A DNA stretch of 64,000 bases from Craterostigma plantagineum (taxonomy: Eukaryota; Streptophyta; Magnoliopsida; Lamiales; Linderniaceae): assembly GCA_027422505.1 (NCBI GenBank), contig JAPQWV010001060.1:1-64000 (forward strand), written 5' to 3'. This document shows positions 38,877 to 48,651 of the stretch, in pieces. The position numbers were made by a program, and so were the translations under genes. The notes under the pieces were generated by a model. It was not told where the DNA came from, made no database searches, and worked only from the letters and a program-made list of their open reading frames with translations. The number at the start of each line of letters is the position of its first letter. The stretch's first letter is position 1.

Positions 38877-38990
38877 GGCGCCAAGTTGATACCGCCGGAC
38901 CGAGGGCAGGGATACTTTCTTCGAAAAAGCAGACCCCAAACCAATGTAACTTCCCATAATCACATTAACCGAACGTGGGAGGGATAACCG
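38877..38990 (+). other. Rearrangement junction: inverted PBS scrap plus duplicated LTR1 patch
   Basis: GGCGCCAAGTTGATACCGCC (38877-38896, plus one G) is the exact reverse complement of the LTR1 end plus PBS. It is followed at 38898-38990 by 93 bp that duplicate 39218-39310 within the same LTR. The patch then joins LTR1 through the shared hexamer TAACCG. The palindrome GGCGCC is common to both PBSs and marks the switch point. Confidence 0.75.
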
Positions 38991-39702
38991 ACCCCGTGGC
39001 AAAATACCCGACCCATCTCAACCGACCCAACTACCCTGCTAGGAGATGATCTCACCATGGATGCGTGCGTCGGGACTATAGGATGAGGTCGAATCCATAG
39101 GAAGTAGGACATTGAAGCTCCCTCGGTTCTACATCCCGAGGACTCCTGGCCCTAGGGCGCTCCAACAGATCCCACCAAGAAAAAGAGAGAGCTCGGGCTC
39201 GGTCCCTCGGGCAAGTTGACCGAGGGCAGGGATACTTTCTTCGAAAAAGCAGACCCCAAACCAATGTAACTTCCCATAATCACATTAACCGAACGTGGGA
39301 GGGATAACCGTCTAAAAACCCGCCTGTCAAGAAGATGGGCCATCATGGGCGACGAGGGAGCTCGACCCCTGAAATTACGGAACGTGGGTCTCAACCGCTC
39401 TGGAAACTGCCCAAGGACAAAAGCCTATAAATACTGCTAAGGTACTCAAGAACAGGTATCGATTTCTTACATATCCTACTGTTACTCTGCCAAATTGATT
39501 ACTCACAAAACACACACTACACCCTTTCTATGCTACTTTACACCTGGAAAATGGAAATTACCCTCTTGACCTAGGCAAGAGGGCAAACGACCCCCCAACT
39601 TTATTCTGTTTTCGAGTGATTAGGTGACGCGTGCGGCGGAGTCTAGGCGGGAATAAGTCTGTTAGCCGTCCGACGTGGTAGATCTATTTTTCGGCGGTAT
39701 CA
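38985..39702 (+). repeat. 5' LTR of the autonomous gypsy element, missing its first bases
   Basis: Matches the 3' LTR (51417-52149) from TAACCGACCCCGTGG onward, with two differences noticed by eye (near 39346 and 39450). The first roughly 15 bp, including the terminal TG, are replaced by the 93-bp patch. A TATA box (CCTATAAATAC) is near 39424. Confidence 0.88.
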
Positions 39703-39754
39703 ACTTGGCGCCGTCTGTGGGAACGTTTAGGTTTCTCATTAATAGAAATTCAGT

Positions 39755-42700
39755 ATGGTAGTTGTCGAGAATGATCATGTGCCGCCACCTGACGGTAACG
39801 GGCAGAACCCGGCAGATCCAGCCGTGATGTTCGCCACCATCATGCAAGAAATGCGAAGAATCGGGAATGACGTGGGAGTCTTGATGGCTGAAAGGAACCA
39901 GAGAGGGAATGGACTCGGGCAGAATGGAGGACGCAACGCCAGGCGTGAAGAAGGCCAACACGAGACAAATGGAGAGCGAGATGCTCAATCCGGCACTGGA
40001 GAACGTAGCGATGGTAACCACACCCTGGCATCGATGCAGAGGAGAGCTCGAGCTGAGAGAAGAAGACGTGCCGATCAGCAACGCACTGATCAGCCACGCA
40101 CTGACCAGCAACGCACTGACCAACAGCGCGCCGATCAACATGCAGCCGACTTGGAAAAAATGAGAGAGGAGATTCGCCAGCTTCAAAATCTCGCAAACCC
40201 GCCCGAAGTCCCAATCGTCCCTCGGGCTTCACCGTTTTCTCCCGAGGTGCTCGCGGCTCCACTGCCCGAACACTTCCGATCTTTTGAAATGAGGAAATAT
40301 GACGGTTCCGGGCCACCTGAAGACCATTTAGCCGCTTTCGAAGGAAACGCGGCGTTATACCAACTTAGCGACCCCGTCAAATGCCGACTCTTCGTGACCA
40401 CTCTGTCAGGAGGGGCCCAACAATGGTTTACTCTTTTGCCCCCAGGAGGAATTAGAAGTTTCCATGACCTAACCAGCCACTTTTTGAAGTACTTCTCAAG
40501 CAACAGAAGACGCCCCTCATCTGCAGTAAAGTTATTGAACATAAAACAAGCTGATCGGGAGAGCTTAAGAGACTATCTTCGGCGTTTTAATCAGGTGAAG
40601 ATGGAGGTCCCCAACATAGCGCCCGAGTTGCTTATCGGGGCGTTTCACCACGGTTTAAGGGACGGGGATCTGTTCAGATCATTGGTGAAGAAATATCCTA
40701 CCACAGTAGAAGAACTGATAGCTCGGGTTGAGAAATATGTTCGAGTAGAAGAATCACAAGCTCGGGAACCCGAGGAAAGAAAACGCAAGAGTCCCCCACG
40801 AGAGCGCCGAAAAAGCCCACCGAGAAACCAGGACCGAAGAGTGTTTCCCCGAAGGGAAGATCGCCCCTATCCGGTGCCTCCACTCCCACGGGTTGATTAC
40901 TCGAAGTTGCGCGTAAACAAAATACGAGCGCTGGAGATATGCGAGGAAAACGACTTTCTTCGCCGACCACCTTATATCGATGGTAACCCGAGGCGACCAA
41001 TATCCGACACTTACTGTAACTACCATCACGAGTACGGACATACTACGGAGGAATGTTTTCAATTAAATCGAGAGCTAGAGAAGTTAATTGCAACCAACCC
41101 TGAGGCTCGAGCTAAGTTGGCAGGAGTTGAAGGGGGCTTCGGGTCCAAACCCCGATACCCTGGGATTGGAAACCGTCCTAACACGCGACAAGACCGTCCA
41201 AGGGAAGCTCGGAGGAGGACGCCAGAAAGGGAAGATAAACGAGGCCCGAGGCCTGGAGGAAATGATAATCAAAGGAATCAAGACAACAGGGAGGCGGGGC
41301 GACGGAGATCTCCAGAGAAACCTGCGCCGCGTCAGATCAATATCATATCAGGAGGACCAACGGGAGGAGACTCCAATCGGGCGAGGAAGGCAGGAGCCCG
41401 CCGTTTGGAAAATTTCGAAATTAAAGTAGGAAGCAAACGATCGGGCCCTACCATCAGTTTTGGTCCCGAAGACTTCCATGGAGGTGACGATTTCCATGAA
41501 GACGCCCTAGTTATTCGAGCAGAGGTAGCCAATCATGACGTTGGAAGAGTTTTCATTGACAATGGAAGTTCCGTCAACATCATTTACAAGAGGGCCCTTG
41601 ATCAGATGGACATAGGAGCATACCCTATGGACAGAGTAGAAACAGCTCTATTCGGCTTCACGGGACATTGTGTCGAGGCAATGGGAATATTACATCTACC
41701 ACTCTCCCTCGGGGAGGGTGACATGAGGAAAACACGGATCACGCCATTCATGGTCATCAACGGGAAGAGCCCATACAACATCATCCTCGGGAGACCTGCC
41801 CTCACTTCCTTCATGGCTATTGCTTCGGCACTTCACCAGAAAGTAAAGTTCCCCGTGGGAGACAAAGTAGGGGAAGTTTTGGGAGATCGTAAGATGGCTA
41901 GGAAATGCTACGTGGAAGAAGTTCGGGTAGAGATCAAATCCTCTAAAACACGAAGAGAAGACTACCCGAGGGGCAGGGAAACGCTGTACGCCATAGGAAC
42001 TGCTCAGAAAGAAGACAAGGAGGAAGAAATCGAAGAAGTGGTGATCAATCCGCCCGAAGGGGTAGTAAAAGTCGCCAAAGATCTTCCCCTAGACCTGAAG
42101 GAGGGCTTAATCAGATTACTAAAAAGGAACAAGGACGCGTTCGCGTGGACCTCTAAGGATATGATAGGCATCGACCGAGGAATCATCGAGCATAAATTGA
42201 ATGTCTCCCGAGCCGTTCGACCTGTCTTTCAGAAAAGGAGACATCTCAGCGCTGAGATGAATGCTGAGGCACGACGACAGGTGGAAGAGTTGTTGGAAGC
42301 AGGCCACATTCGGGAGGTTCAATTCCCCACCTGGCTCTCGAACGTGGTCTTGGTTCCAAAGTCCTCGGGCAAATGGCGCATGTGCGTAGACTTCCGAAAC
42401 CTAAATGAAGCATGCCCGAAGGACTGTTATCCCTTACCCAGGATCGATCAATTGGTTGATTCCACCTCAGAACATGAGCTACTCTGCTTTCTCGACGCTT
42501 TTCAAGGATATAACCAGATCCTACTTGCCAAGGAAGACCAAGAGAAGACAAGCTTCATAACCGCCGGAGGGACCTACTGTTATACAGTTATGCCCTTCGG
42601 GCTAAAGAATGCCGGTGCCACATACCAGAGGTTGATGGACAAGGTTTTCAAGGATCAGATCGGAAGGAACGTGGAAGTCTATGTCGACGACATCCTAATC

Positions 42701-43114
42701 AAGTCCCGAGAAAGAAGTTGCTTCCTGGCCGATGTTCAAGAAACACTCTCGACCGCCCGAGGATACAACTTGAAGATGAACCCTAGCAAGTGCACCTTTG
42801 GAGTCAGTTCAGGAAAGTTCTTAGGATACATGGTGACGAGGCGAGGAATTGAAGCTAATCCCGACAAAGTCAAGGCCTTGTTGGATATGACATCTCCCCG
42901 AAGTCTAAATGAGGTGCAGAGGTTGACAGGGAGGATCACCGCTCTTTCGCGATTCATCTCCCGATCCGCGGACCGTAGCTTACCCTTCTTCAAAGTGTTG
43001 CGCAAAGTCCAAAACTTCGAATGGACACCCGAGTGCGAGAAAGCCTTCCAGGACTTGAAAGGATATTTGACAAAGTTGCCCGTGCTTAACAAGCCGTCAC
43101 CGGGGAGGAGTTGA
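39755..43114 (+). CDS. gag-pol: Gypsy gag-protease-reverse transcriptase polyprotein (5' part, frameshifted end)
   Basis: 1,119 codons in Tat-lineage order. An N-terminal region carries repeated RTDQQ units from a 12-bp tandem repeat (about 40073-40150). The retrotransposon gag domain follows (FEMRKYDGSGPPEDHLAAFE, AQQWFTLLPPGGIRSFHDL), then an Arg-rich segment with a zinc-binding CNYHHEYGHTTEEC, protease (VFIDNGSSVNII), and RT with WRMCVDFRNLNEACPKDCYP, LDAFQGYNQI and YVDDILIKS. It ends prematurely at the start of the RNase H/connection region because one G is missing in a G-run (about 43100). The remainder continues in another frame at 43111. Confidence 0.92.
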   Translation: MVVVENDHVPPPDGNGQNPADPAVMFATIMQEMRRIGNDVGVLMAERNQRGNGLGQNGGRNARREEGQHETNGERDAQSGTGERSDGNHTLASMQRRARAERRRRADQQRTDQPRTDQQRTDQQRADQHAADLEKMREEIRQLQNLANPPEVPIVPRASPFSPEVLAAPLPEHFRSFEMRKYDGSGPPEDHLAAFEGNAALYQLSDPVKCRLFVTTLSGGAQQWFTLLPPGGIRSFHDLTSHFLKYFSSNRRRPSSAVKLLNIKQADRESLRDYLRRFNQVKMEVPNIAPELLIGAFHHGLRDGDLFRSLVKKYPTTVEELIARVEKYVRVEESQAREPEERKRKSPPRERRKSPPRNQDRRVFPRREDRPYPVPPLPRVDYSKLRVNKIRALEICEENDFLRRPPYIDGNPRRPISDTYCNYHHEYGHTTEECFQLNRELEKLIATNPEARAKLAGVEGGFGSKPRYPGIGNRPNTRQDRPREARRRTPEREDKRGPRPGGNDNQRNQDNREAGRRRSPEKPAPRQINIISGGPTGGDSNRARKAGARRLENFEIKVGSKRSGPTISFGPEDFHGGDDFHEDALVIRAEVANHDVGRVFIDNGSSVNIIYKRALDQMDIGAYPMDRVETALFGFTGHCVEAMGILHLPLSLGEGDMRKTRITPFMVINGKSPYNIILGRPALTSFMAIASALHQKVKFPVGDKVGEVLGDRKMARKCYVEEVRVEIKSSKTRREDYPRGRETLYAIGTAQKEDKEEEIEEVVINPPEGVVKVAKDLPLDLKEGLIRLLKRNKDAFAWTSKDMIGIDRGIIEHKLNVSRAVRPVFQKRRHLSAEMNAEARRQVEELLEAGHIREVQFPTWLSNVVLVPKSSGKWRMCVDFRNLNEACPKDCYPLPRIDQLVDSTSEHELLCFLDAFQGYNQILLAKEDQEKTSFITAGGTYCYTVMPFGLKNAGATYQRLMDKVFKDQIGRNVEVYVDDILIKSRERSCFLADVQETLSTARGYNLKMNPSKCTFGVSSGKFLGYMVTRRGIEANPDKVKALLDMTSPRSLNEVQRLTGRITALSRFISRSADRSLPFFKVLRKVQNFEWTPECEKAFQDLKGYLTKLPVLNKPSPGRS

Positions 43115-45186
43115 TAGTCTACCTGGCAGCATCGCCTCGGGCCATAAGTTCCGTAATGGTTCGAGAAGAGGAAGGAGTACAGAAACCAATCTATTTCGTC
43201 AGCCACATCTTGAAAGGCCCCGAGACAAGGTACACAAATTCCGAAAAACTTCTGTTGGCCCTTCTTATCACTGCCAGGAAACTACGACCATACTTCTTAT
43301 CACACCCGATTGTGGTGCTGACCAATCAACCCATCGGGAAGATCGCCACACGGCCAGACGTCTCGGGAAGGGTAGTCAAGTGGTCGACGGAATTAGGAGA
43401 GTACGATATTCATTTCAAACCTCGGGCTGCGATCAAAGCACAGGCGTTGGCCGATTTTATGGTGGAAATAATCGGCGAGGGTCCTGAAGAGGTATGGAAG
43501 ATGTTCGTGGATGGTTCTTCCTGCAGTTCAGGGAATGGAGTCGGGATACTTCTCATATCACCCTGGGGAGAAGAGACCAATCTGGCTATTAGGCTCGACC
43601 ACAAGGCATCAAACAATGAGACAGAATATGAGGCGCTGCTTGCTGGACTTCGAGCGGCACGGAGAATGGGGATCACCCGATTACTGGTGCACTCGGACTC
43701 CCAACTCGTGGTTCAGCAACTAGAGGGGAACTTTGCCGTTAAGGGCCCAAATTTAGAAAAATATGTCAGGGCGTTCGAGGAAATTAAAGGAAGCTTTGAA
43801 GAACTTAGGATCGTCTTAATCACCCGAGCCCAGAATGAGAAGGCAGATCAGATAGCCAAGTGGGCAAGCGCCATTGGCCCACTTGAGGAAAAGAGAGAGG
43901 TCCTAACCATTTGGCAGATAGAAGACCAAAACGCGCTCGAACCCGACATTGCCCGAGAGGACTGGAGACACGAGATCTACCAATACCTGCGCCACGAGAT
44001 CCTTCCCGAGGACAAAGCTCAAGCCCAAAAACTCATGCGAAAGATTCCAAGGTTCACCTTAATTGATACAACTCTGTTCAAACGGTCTTTCGCGGGACCC
44101 CTCCTACGATGCATAACCAAGGAAGAAGGAGAATATGTCCTTCGGGAAATACATGAGGGTATTTGTGGGAGCCACATTGGGGGTCGGGCCTTGGTAAGGA
44201 AAGCACTCCTCGCAGGTTTCTTTTGGGCAACTATGAAGGGCGATGCCATTAAGACAGTCCGAAGCTGTCTCAGTTGCCAGAAGCACGCCAGTCTACAGAG
44301 GATGCCCGCTGAGGCAATGAAGTCAGTAACCTCCCCTTGCCCCTTTGACCAATGGGGACTCGACATTGTTGGGCCATTCTCCGGAAACGTGGCTCAAAAG
44401 AAGTTTTTGTTAGTAGCTGTGGACTACTTCTCGAAATGGGTTGAAGCTGAAGCCTTGGCCAAGATCACCGAAGCCGCTATCACCACCTTCATCTGGAAAA
44501 ACATCATCTGCCGCTACGGAATCCCCAGGAGACTAATATCTGACAATGGTAGGCAATTCAGCGGAAAGAAGCTAAAGGAATGGTGTGGTGAGCTCGGGAT
44601 AGAGCAAATATTTACCTCGGTAGCGTATCCACAAAGCAATGGCCAGGTTGAGGTGACAAATCGTACCATAGTGCAAGGGTTGAAGACCCGACTTGAGGGG
44701 CTCGAAAAGACATGGTTCAATGAGCTTCAAAGTGTCCTCTGGTCATACCGGACAACGCCTCGGGAGGGGACCAGTGAGACTCCTTTCAGCTTAGTCTATG
44801 GGAGCGAAGCAGTACTACCCGCGAAAATCGGAATGGAAAGCGCCCGAATCCTTACTTACCCTGAAGACAACGACCAGCTCCGCACCGAAGATCTCGATCT
44901 TATCGAGGAAGGAAGAGAAAGAGCCGCCATCAGGATGGCCGCCTACCAGAGGAGGATGACCAAGTCTTACAATCGCCGAGTCCGAAGCAAGAGGTACGAG
45001 GAAGGGGACCTCGTAATGAAAGAGATTCTAAATCAAGAAGGAAGGAAGAAGTTAGAACCCAAGTTCGAAGGACCTTACCGAGTCGTCAAGAAAGCAGGAG
45101 AAGCCTCCTACTATCTCGAGGACACCAGCGGAAAACGGCTCGATCGCCCTTGGAACGCCCGGAAGCTACGGAAATACTATCCCTAG
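43111..45186 (+). CDS. pol: Gypsy pol 3' part: RNase H, second RNase H, integrase
   Basis: 691 codons in the -1 frame relative to the upstream ORF. The first block (VYLAASPRAISSVMVREEEG, ETRYTNSEKLLLALL) is the regular RNase H/connection. A second, archaeal-like RNase H follows (FVDGSSCSSGNGVGILLISP, ASNNETEYEALLAGLR, LLVHSDSQLVVQQ), a hallmark of the Tat lineage. Integrase comes next: zinc finger HEGICGSHIGG...CLSCQKHA, then the DDE core (DIVGPF, ISDNGRQF, PQSNGQVEVTNR), ending with a chromodomain-less tail (GPYRVVKKAGEASYYLED). The apparent start codon is unlikely to be a real start; this is the rest of a broken polyprotein. Confidence 0.92.
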   Translation: MIVYLAASPRAISSVMVREEEGVQKPIYFVSHILKGPETRYTNSEKLLLALLITARKLRPYFLSHPIVVLTNQPIGKIATRPDVSGRVVKWSTELGEYDIHFKPRAAIKAQALADFMVEIIGEGPEEVWKMFVDGSSCSSGNGVGILLISPWGEETNLAIRLDHKASNNETEYEALLAGLRAARRMGITRLLVHSDSQLVVQQLEGNFAVKGPNLEKYVRAFEEIKGSFEELRIVLITRAQNEKADQIAKWASAIGPLEEKREVLTIWQIEDQNALEPDIAREDWRHEIYQYLRHEILPEDKAQAQKLMRKIPRFTLIDTTLFKRSFAGPLLRCITKEEGEYVLREIHEGICGSHIGGRALVRKALLAGFFWATMKGDAIKTVRSCLSCQKHASLQRMPAEAMKSVTSPCPFDQWGLDIVGPFSGNVAQKKFLLVAVDYFSKWVEAEALAKITEAAITTFIWKNIICRYGIPRRLISDNGRQFSGKKLKEWCGELGIEQIFTSVAYPQSNGQVEVTNRTIVQGLKTRLEGLEKTWFNELQSVLWSYRTTPREGTSETPFSLVYGSEAVLPAKIGMESARILTYPEDNDQLRTEDLDLIEEGRERAAIRMAAYQRRMTKSYNRRVRSKRYEEGDLVMKEILNQEGRKKLEPKFEGPYRVVKKAGEASYYLEDTSGKRLDRPWNARKLRKYYP

Positions 45187-46090
45187 AGGGGGTACCCTCA
45201 TATGTTTTCTCTTTGATTTTCGCACATTATTTCTTTAAAGTTTACTTCTATTGCTTTTGAGATGTAAACTACGCTGGATTATTAATGAAGTTTATTCTCT
45301 GTTCGTACGAGGAACTCCCGACCCAACATCCAAAGAACTTAAAAAGACACGAAGACCCGGGTAGAAGACACTCCACTTCCCAAGAAGGCAATTGTCACAA
45401 AAATCCCTCGGAACAACCCCAACAAGGTGATCTCCTTTACACACACTAAATTCCCTCTACGAGAGGCTGAAACATTCCCTAAAGGGAAAACATTCTTGCG
45501 CACATTGCTATCCCTCTACGCGAGGCAGCGCCACCTCTATATAAGCTAGAGGCAAAGAAGGCCCCTCGGGATAACATCCCTCGGGTAACATAAACTGCGC
45601 ACACTGAATTCCCTCTACGCGAGGCTGAGATATTCCCTAAGGGGAAAAGAAACTTTTTTGCGCACACCGATATCCCTCTACGGAGGCAGCGCCTCCTCTA
45701 TTAGGCTAGAGGCAAATGAAGGCCCCTCGGGACTACATCCCTCGGGTAATATAGACCATGCACGTGAAACGTCCCTTGACGATAAAGCAATGCAACATCA
45801 ATATTGGTTAAAGGACGCAAAAAGCATCTCACGAGATCACCGAGGCCACTCCTGGGATCGGGGGGACGCCCTCGACCCGGGAGGAAGAGGCCTCATTACT
45901 CCCGTAAATTACCAAAGATAAATGGGATGGGCATTGAACAGGAAGCGTTGTTCAGGTAAATAAAAGTCCTTTATTTATTTAAAAATGCTGCAATTCATAA
46001 CAGGTAGGAAAAAGACGAAAAGCAGAGACACCAACGGACGACAAGGAAATAAATAAAGCAGAAAACTAGACTCTACGAAAGGACATCAGA
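45187..46090 (+). other. Spacer after gypsy pol with a 158-bp tandem repeat
   Basis: No gene. TTCCCTCTAC blocks recur at 45451 and 45609, giving two diverged 158-bp units to about 45760 with GCGCACA and GAGGC(T/A) phrases as in the 113-bp repeats upstream. The 3' ends of the pol transcript and of antisense gene B would meet here. Confidence 0.7.
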
Positions 46091-47953
46091 CTAATCCTTC
46101 TCGGCGGGGCCATCCCCTCGGGAAGCATCACTACTTTCACCCAAATCAAACTCGTCCCAAAGACTTTTTCCCTTCACTGGCTTCGGTGGGGAACGACGAG
46201 GAGCTAATGCCATATAAGCCGCCTCAGGATTCAAGAAATTAAAAGGATGCGCGCTCTCTGGAAAACCATTCGCCCTAATCTGAGACAGACAACCTTGGAA
46301 TCCGAAGTTGAAGTACATATTGGCAGCCTCGGAAACTCTTTCCTCGGGAACCAGCTTAGGGTTGGGCTGATGCTCCCGGCTACGGCGAATCTCCCTCTCT
46401 GAATGAAGCTCTTGTCGGAGCTTGCCAACTTCGAACTGAGCCCTTGCTAACTGATCCTTCAAGCGACCAACCTCTTGAGCCTCCTCACTAACTCGCATTG
46501 TCATCTCCACGTTACAAGATCGCGCTGAGTCAACCATTTTTTGCTGGAGACGATATCGCCGAGCCCCCTCACAGGATAGGGAATAAGCCTGAAGACACAG
46601 AGAAGCAATCCATAAAGCTAAAGATTAAGGGCTAAAGTCATGGTTAGGGGGCGGAGAACCTACCTGGCTTAAGGCTAAAGCCCATTCTTTCCAGAAAAGG
46701 CCATCGGACAGCTCTTTGGCAAAGTCCTTTTCCTCAGGAGTCAGGAAGTTCATCATATAAGCCAAAGAGGATTCTCCATCTCTCTCCAGCAAGAAGTGAG
46801 GATGAAGAGCCGGTCGAGATAAGGAAGGACCCTCGCGCAGAGAAACAGGGGGTGTAGGCGGTGATGGTCTCACCCGCTTAGGACGTCCCACTTCTTGACG
46901 AGGAGTTAATGCCTCGTCCTCGGGATTATCACCCGAGGCCTTACTGCTGACTCCACGTTCACGTACCGAGGCACCCCTAGTTCTGACGGTCAAGACGGGC
47001 AGAACACCCGAACCATCGCTCACTATAGGAAAAGAAATAGTTAGGGACGGAAGAACTAACCAGTAAAGACCAAGGAAAAACATACCAAGAATACGGGAAG
47101 AGGTAGCTGTCCCCACAGGAACGTCGGATACCAATTCCCTCACAGAAAAGCTTTGGCTACCAACCCGATCCATGAATGCCCTCACGAGCTCGGGCTCATA
47201 ACCCGAGGCTTGGCAATGATCCTGCCACCGGAGTAAGGAAAATCGGCGATCCCGATGCTGGGGTGAAGGGCGCACATAGAAGAATCTGTTCATCCATCCC
47301 TTGGTAGCAGTGAAATTATCATGAAGGACATCAGAAGAAGGAACGAAAACGAACTTACCTACATCCCTCTCACACACACGGAAGAAATTAAGAATCAGTT
47401 CGGTAGTGAGGGGAAAGCTAAGCTTACGAGCAATGGCAGCTAGAGCTAGGAGCAAACTACAGGAGTTAGGAAATATTTGACCAGGGGAGATGCCTAAGGC
47501 TTCGCAAAGGTCAAGAAGGAAAAAGGGGATAGGGAACCTCAGTCCCATATCCACTTGGTCAGTAAAGAATGTCAAAAAACCAGTAGGAGGCGAGGACGCC
47601 ACTTGCAGGGGCCCGGGCAATTGAACCTCGTAGTCGGGGGGGATCCTAGCCCGCTCCAGATATTCTCGAAGCAGCTGCGGGCTTAGGGTTGATACTTTTG
47701 TCTGATACCACGGGAGGTTCGCTTTGGATCGAGCCTCCTCCGCTTCAGCAGACCATCGGGCTAAGCTCTTACGATAAGCTTTGTCCTCATCATCTCCTTG
47801 AGGGAAAGGCGACTTCACATTGGAGGCCGGATCAGGCTTTTCGTCCAAGTCAAAGCGAAAACTCGGGGAGCTGCCAAAATTGAAAGGAAAAGGCTCTGTT
47901 TGGGGAAAAGAGGCAGCAACGCGCTTACCCTTAGAAGAAGAAGAGGAAGCCAT
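46091..47953 (-). CDS. Antisense gene B in the gypsy element (putative gypsy-type transposon domain)
   Basis: Minus-strand gene with three likely exons (about 47953-47086, 47020-46664, 46590-46091), joined by GTATG..TATAG and GTAGG..TTCAG introns. The start MASSSSSKGKRVAA was chosen over an upstream Met at 47980. The N-terminal 280 residues contain WYQTKVSTLS, SSPPTGFLTFFTDQVDMGLR, GISPGQIFPNSCSLLLALAA and TKGWMNRFFYVRP, which resemble the 'putative gypsy type transposon' family (recollection). After a charged linker, the C-terminus is coiled coil (EEAQEVGRLKDQLARAQFEV) and then GFQGCLSQIRANGFPESAHP. A TATA box (TCTATAAATTT, minus strand, about 48037-48047) sits about 85 bp upstream. Function unknown. 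Confidence 0.7.
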
Positions 47954-48036
47954 GAAGAAATTATAAAATAAGAGACACAATACGATACGGAGGAACTAAA
48001 GGCAAGGGATTAAGGAATCATGGAGGAAGAAGGCCA

Positions 48037-48047
48037 CAAATTTATAG
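48037..48047 (-). promoter_or_regulatory. TATA box of antisense gene B
   Basis: On the minus strand TCTATAAATTT, about 85-95 bp before the chosen start codon. It is a canonical plant TATA box and distance; function inferred. Confidence 0.5.
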
Positions 48048-48651
48048 ACACGCTTCAGGCTTGGGCAGAAAGATAAGAAGTTCAAATTTAAAATGGTTAG
48101 ATACGGTCCGACACGTGTTAGTCCCGAGATCCCCTCGCCAAATCTGCGGATAAATCGGGTCTTGAAGTAACCGTTACTAAAATACCGGATACATCGCCCC
48201 AGGAAAACCAGGGAACGTTTCAGCCAGATTCGCGATTTTTTCGGGCTAAAGATCGGGCATACAATACTCCTCGAGATGGATACCCGAAAATTTCGCCGGC
48301 ATACTTGGTCATATTTTCGGAGGCTAGGATTGGACCCCGGGTTAGATCCTCGGGTGAGTAGTCGTCGGGAATGTTTGTTCCTAACCCGACGCACTCAAGA
48401 CCCTCGGGAAACGAATGGTTCGAGGCCGATTGTTCTACTAACAAAAAGGCGAGGAAGCACAAGAAATAACATAAAGGGAACTATCTGCTCCGGGAATACA
48501 GGAAAGATAAAGAAGCCCGGAGGCACTACATTCAAATATTATGCCCCGAAGGGCTATGTTCAAGACAGAAGGGAAGTACATATATATATATAATAGGGTT
48601 CGTTACATTCCCATAGAAATAAAAGACATAAAAGAAAAATCTTCCAATGGC
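48048..48651. other. Spacer between antisense genes A and B
   Basis: About 600 bp that would be the gene B promoter and the gene A 3' UTR. A TATATATATATA tract lies at about 48580. No coding evidence. Confidence 0.5.
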
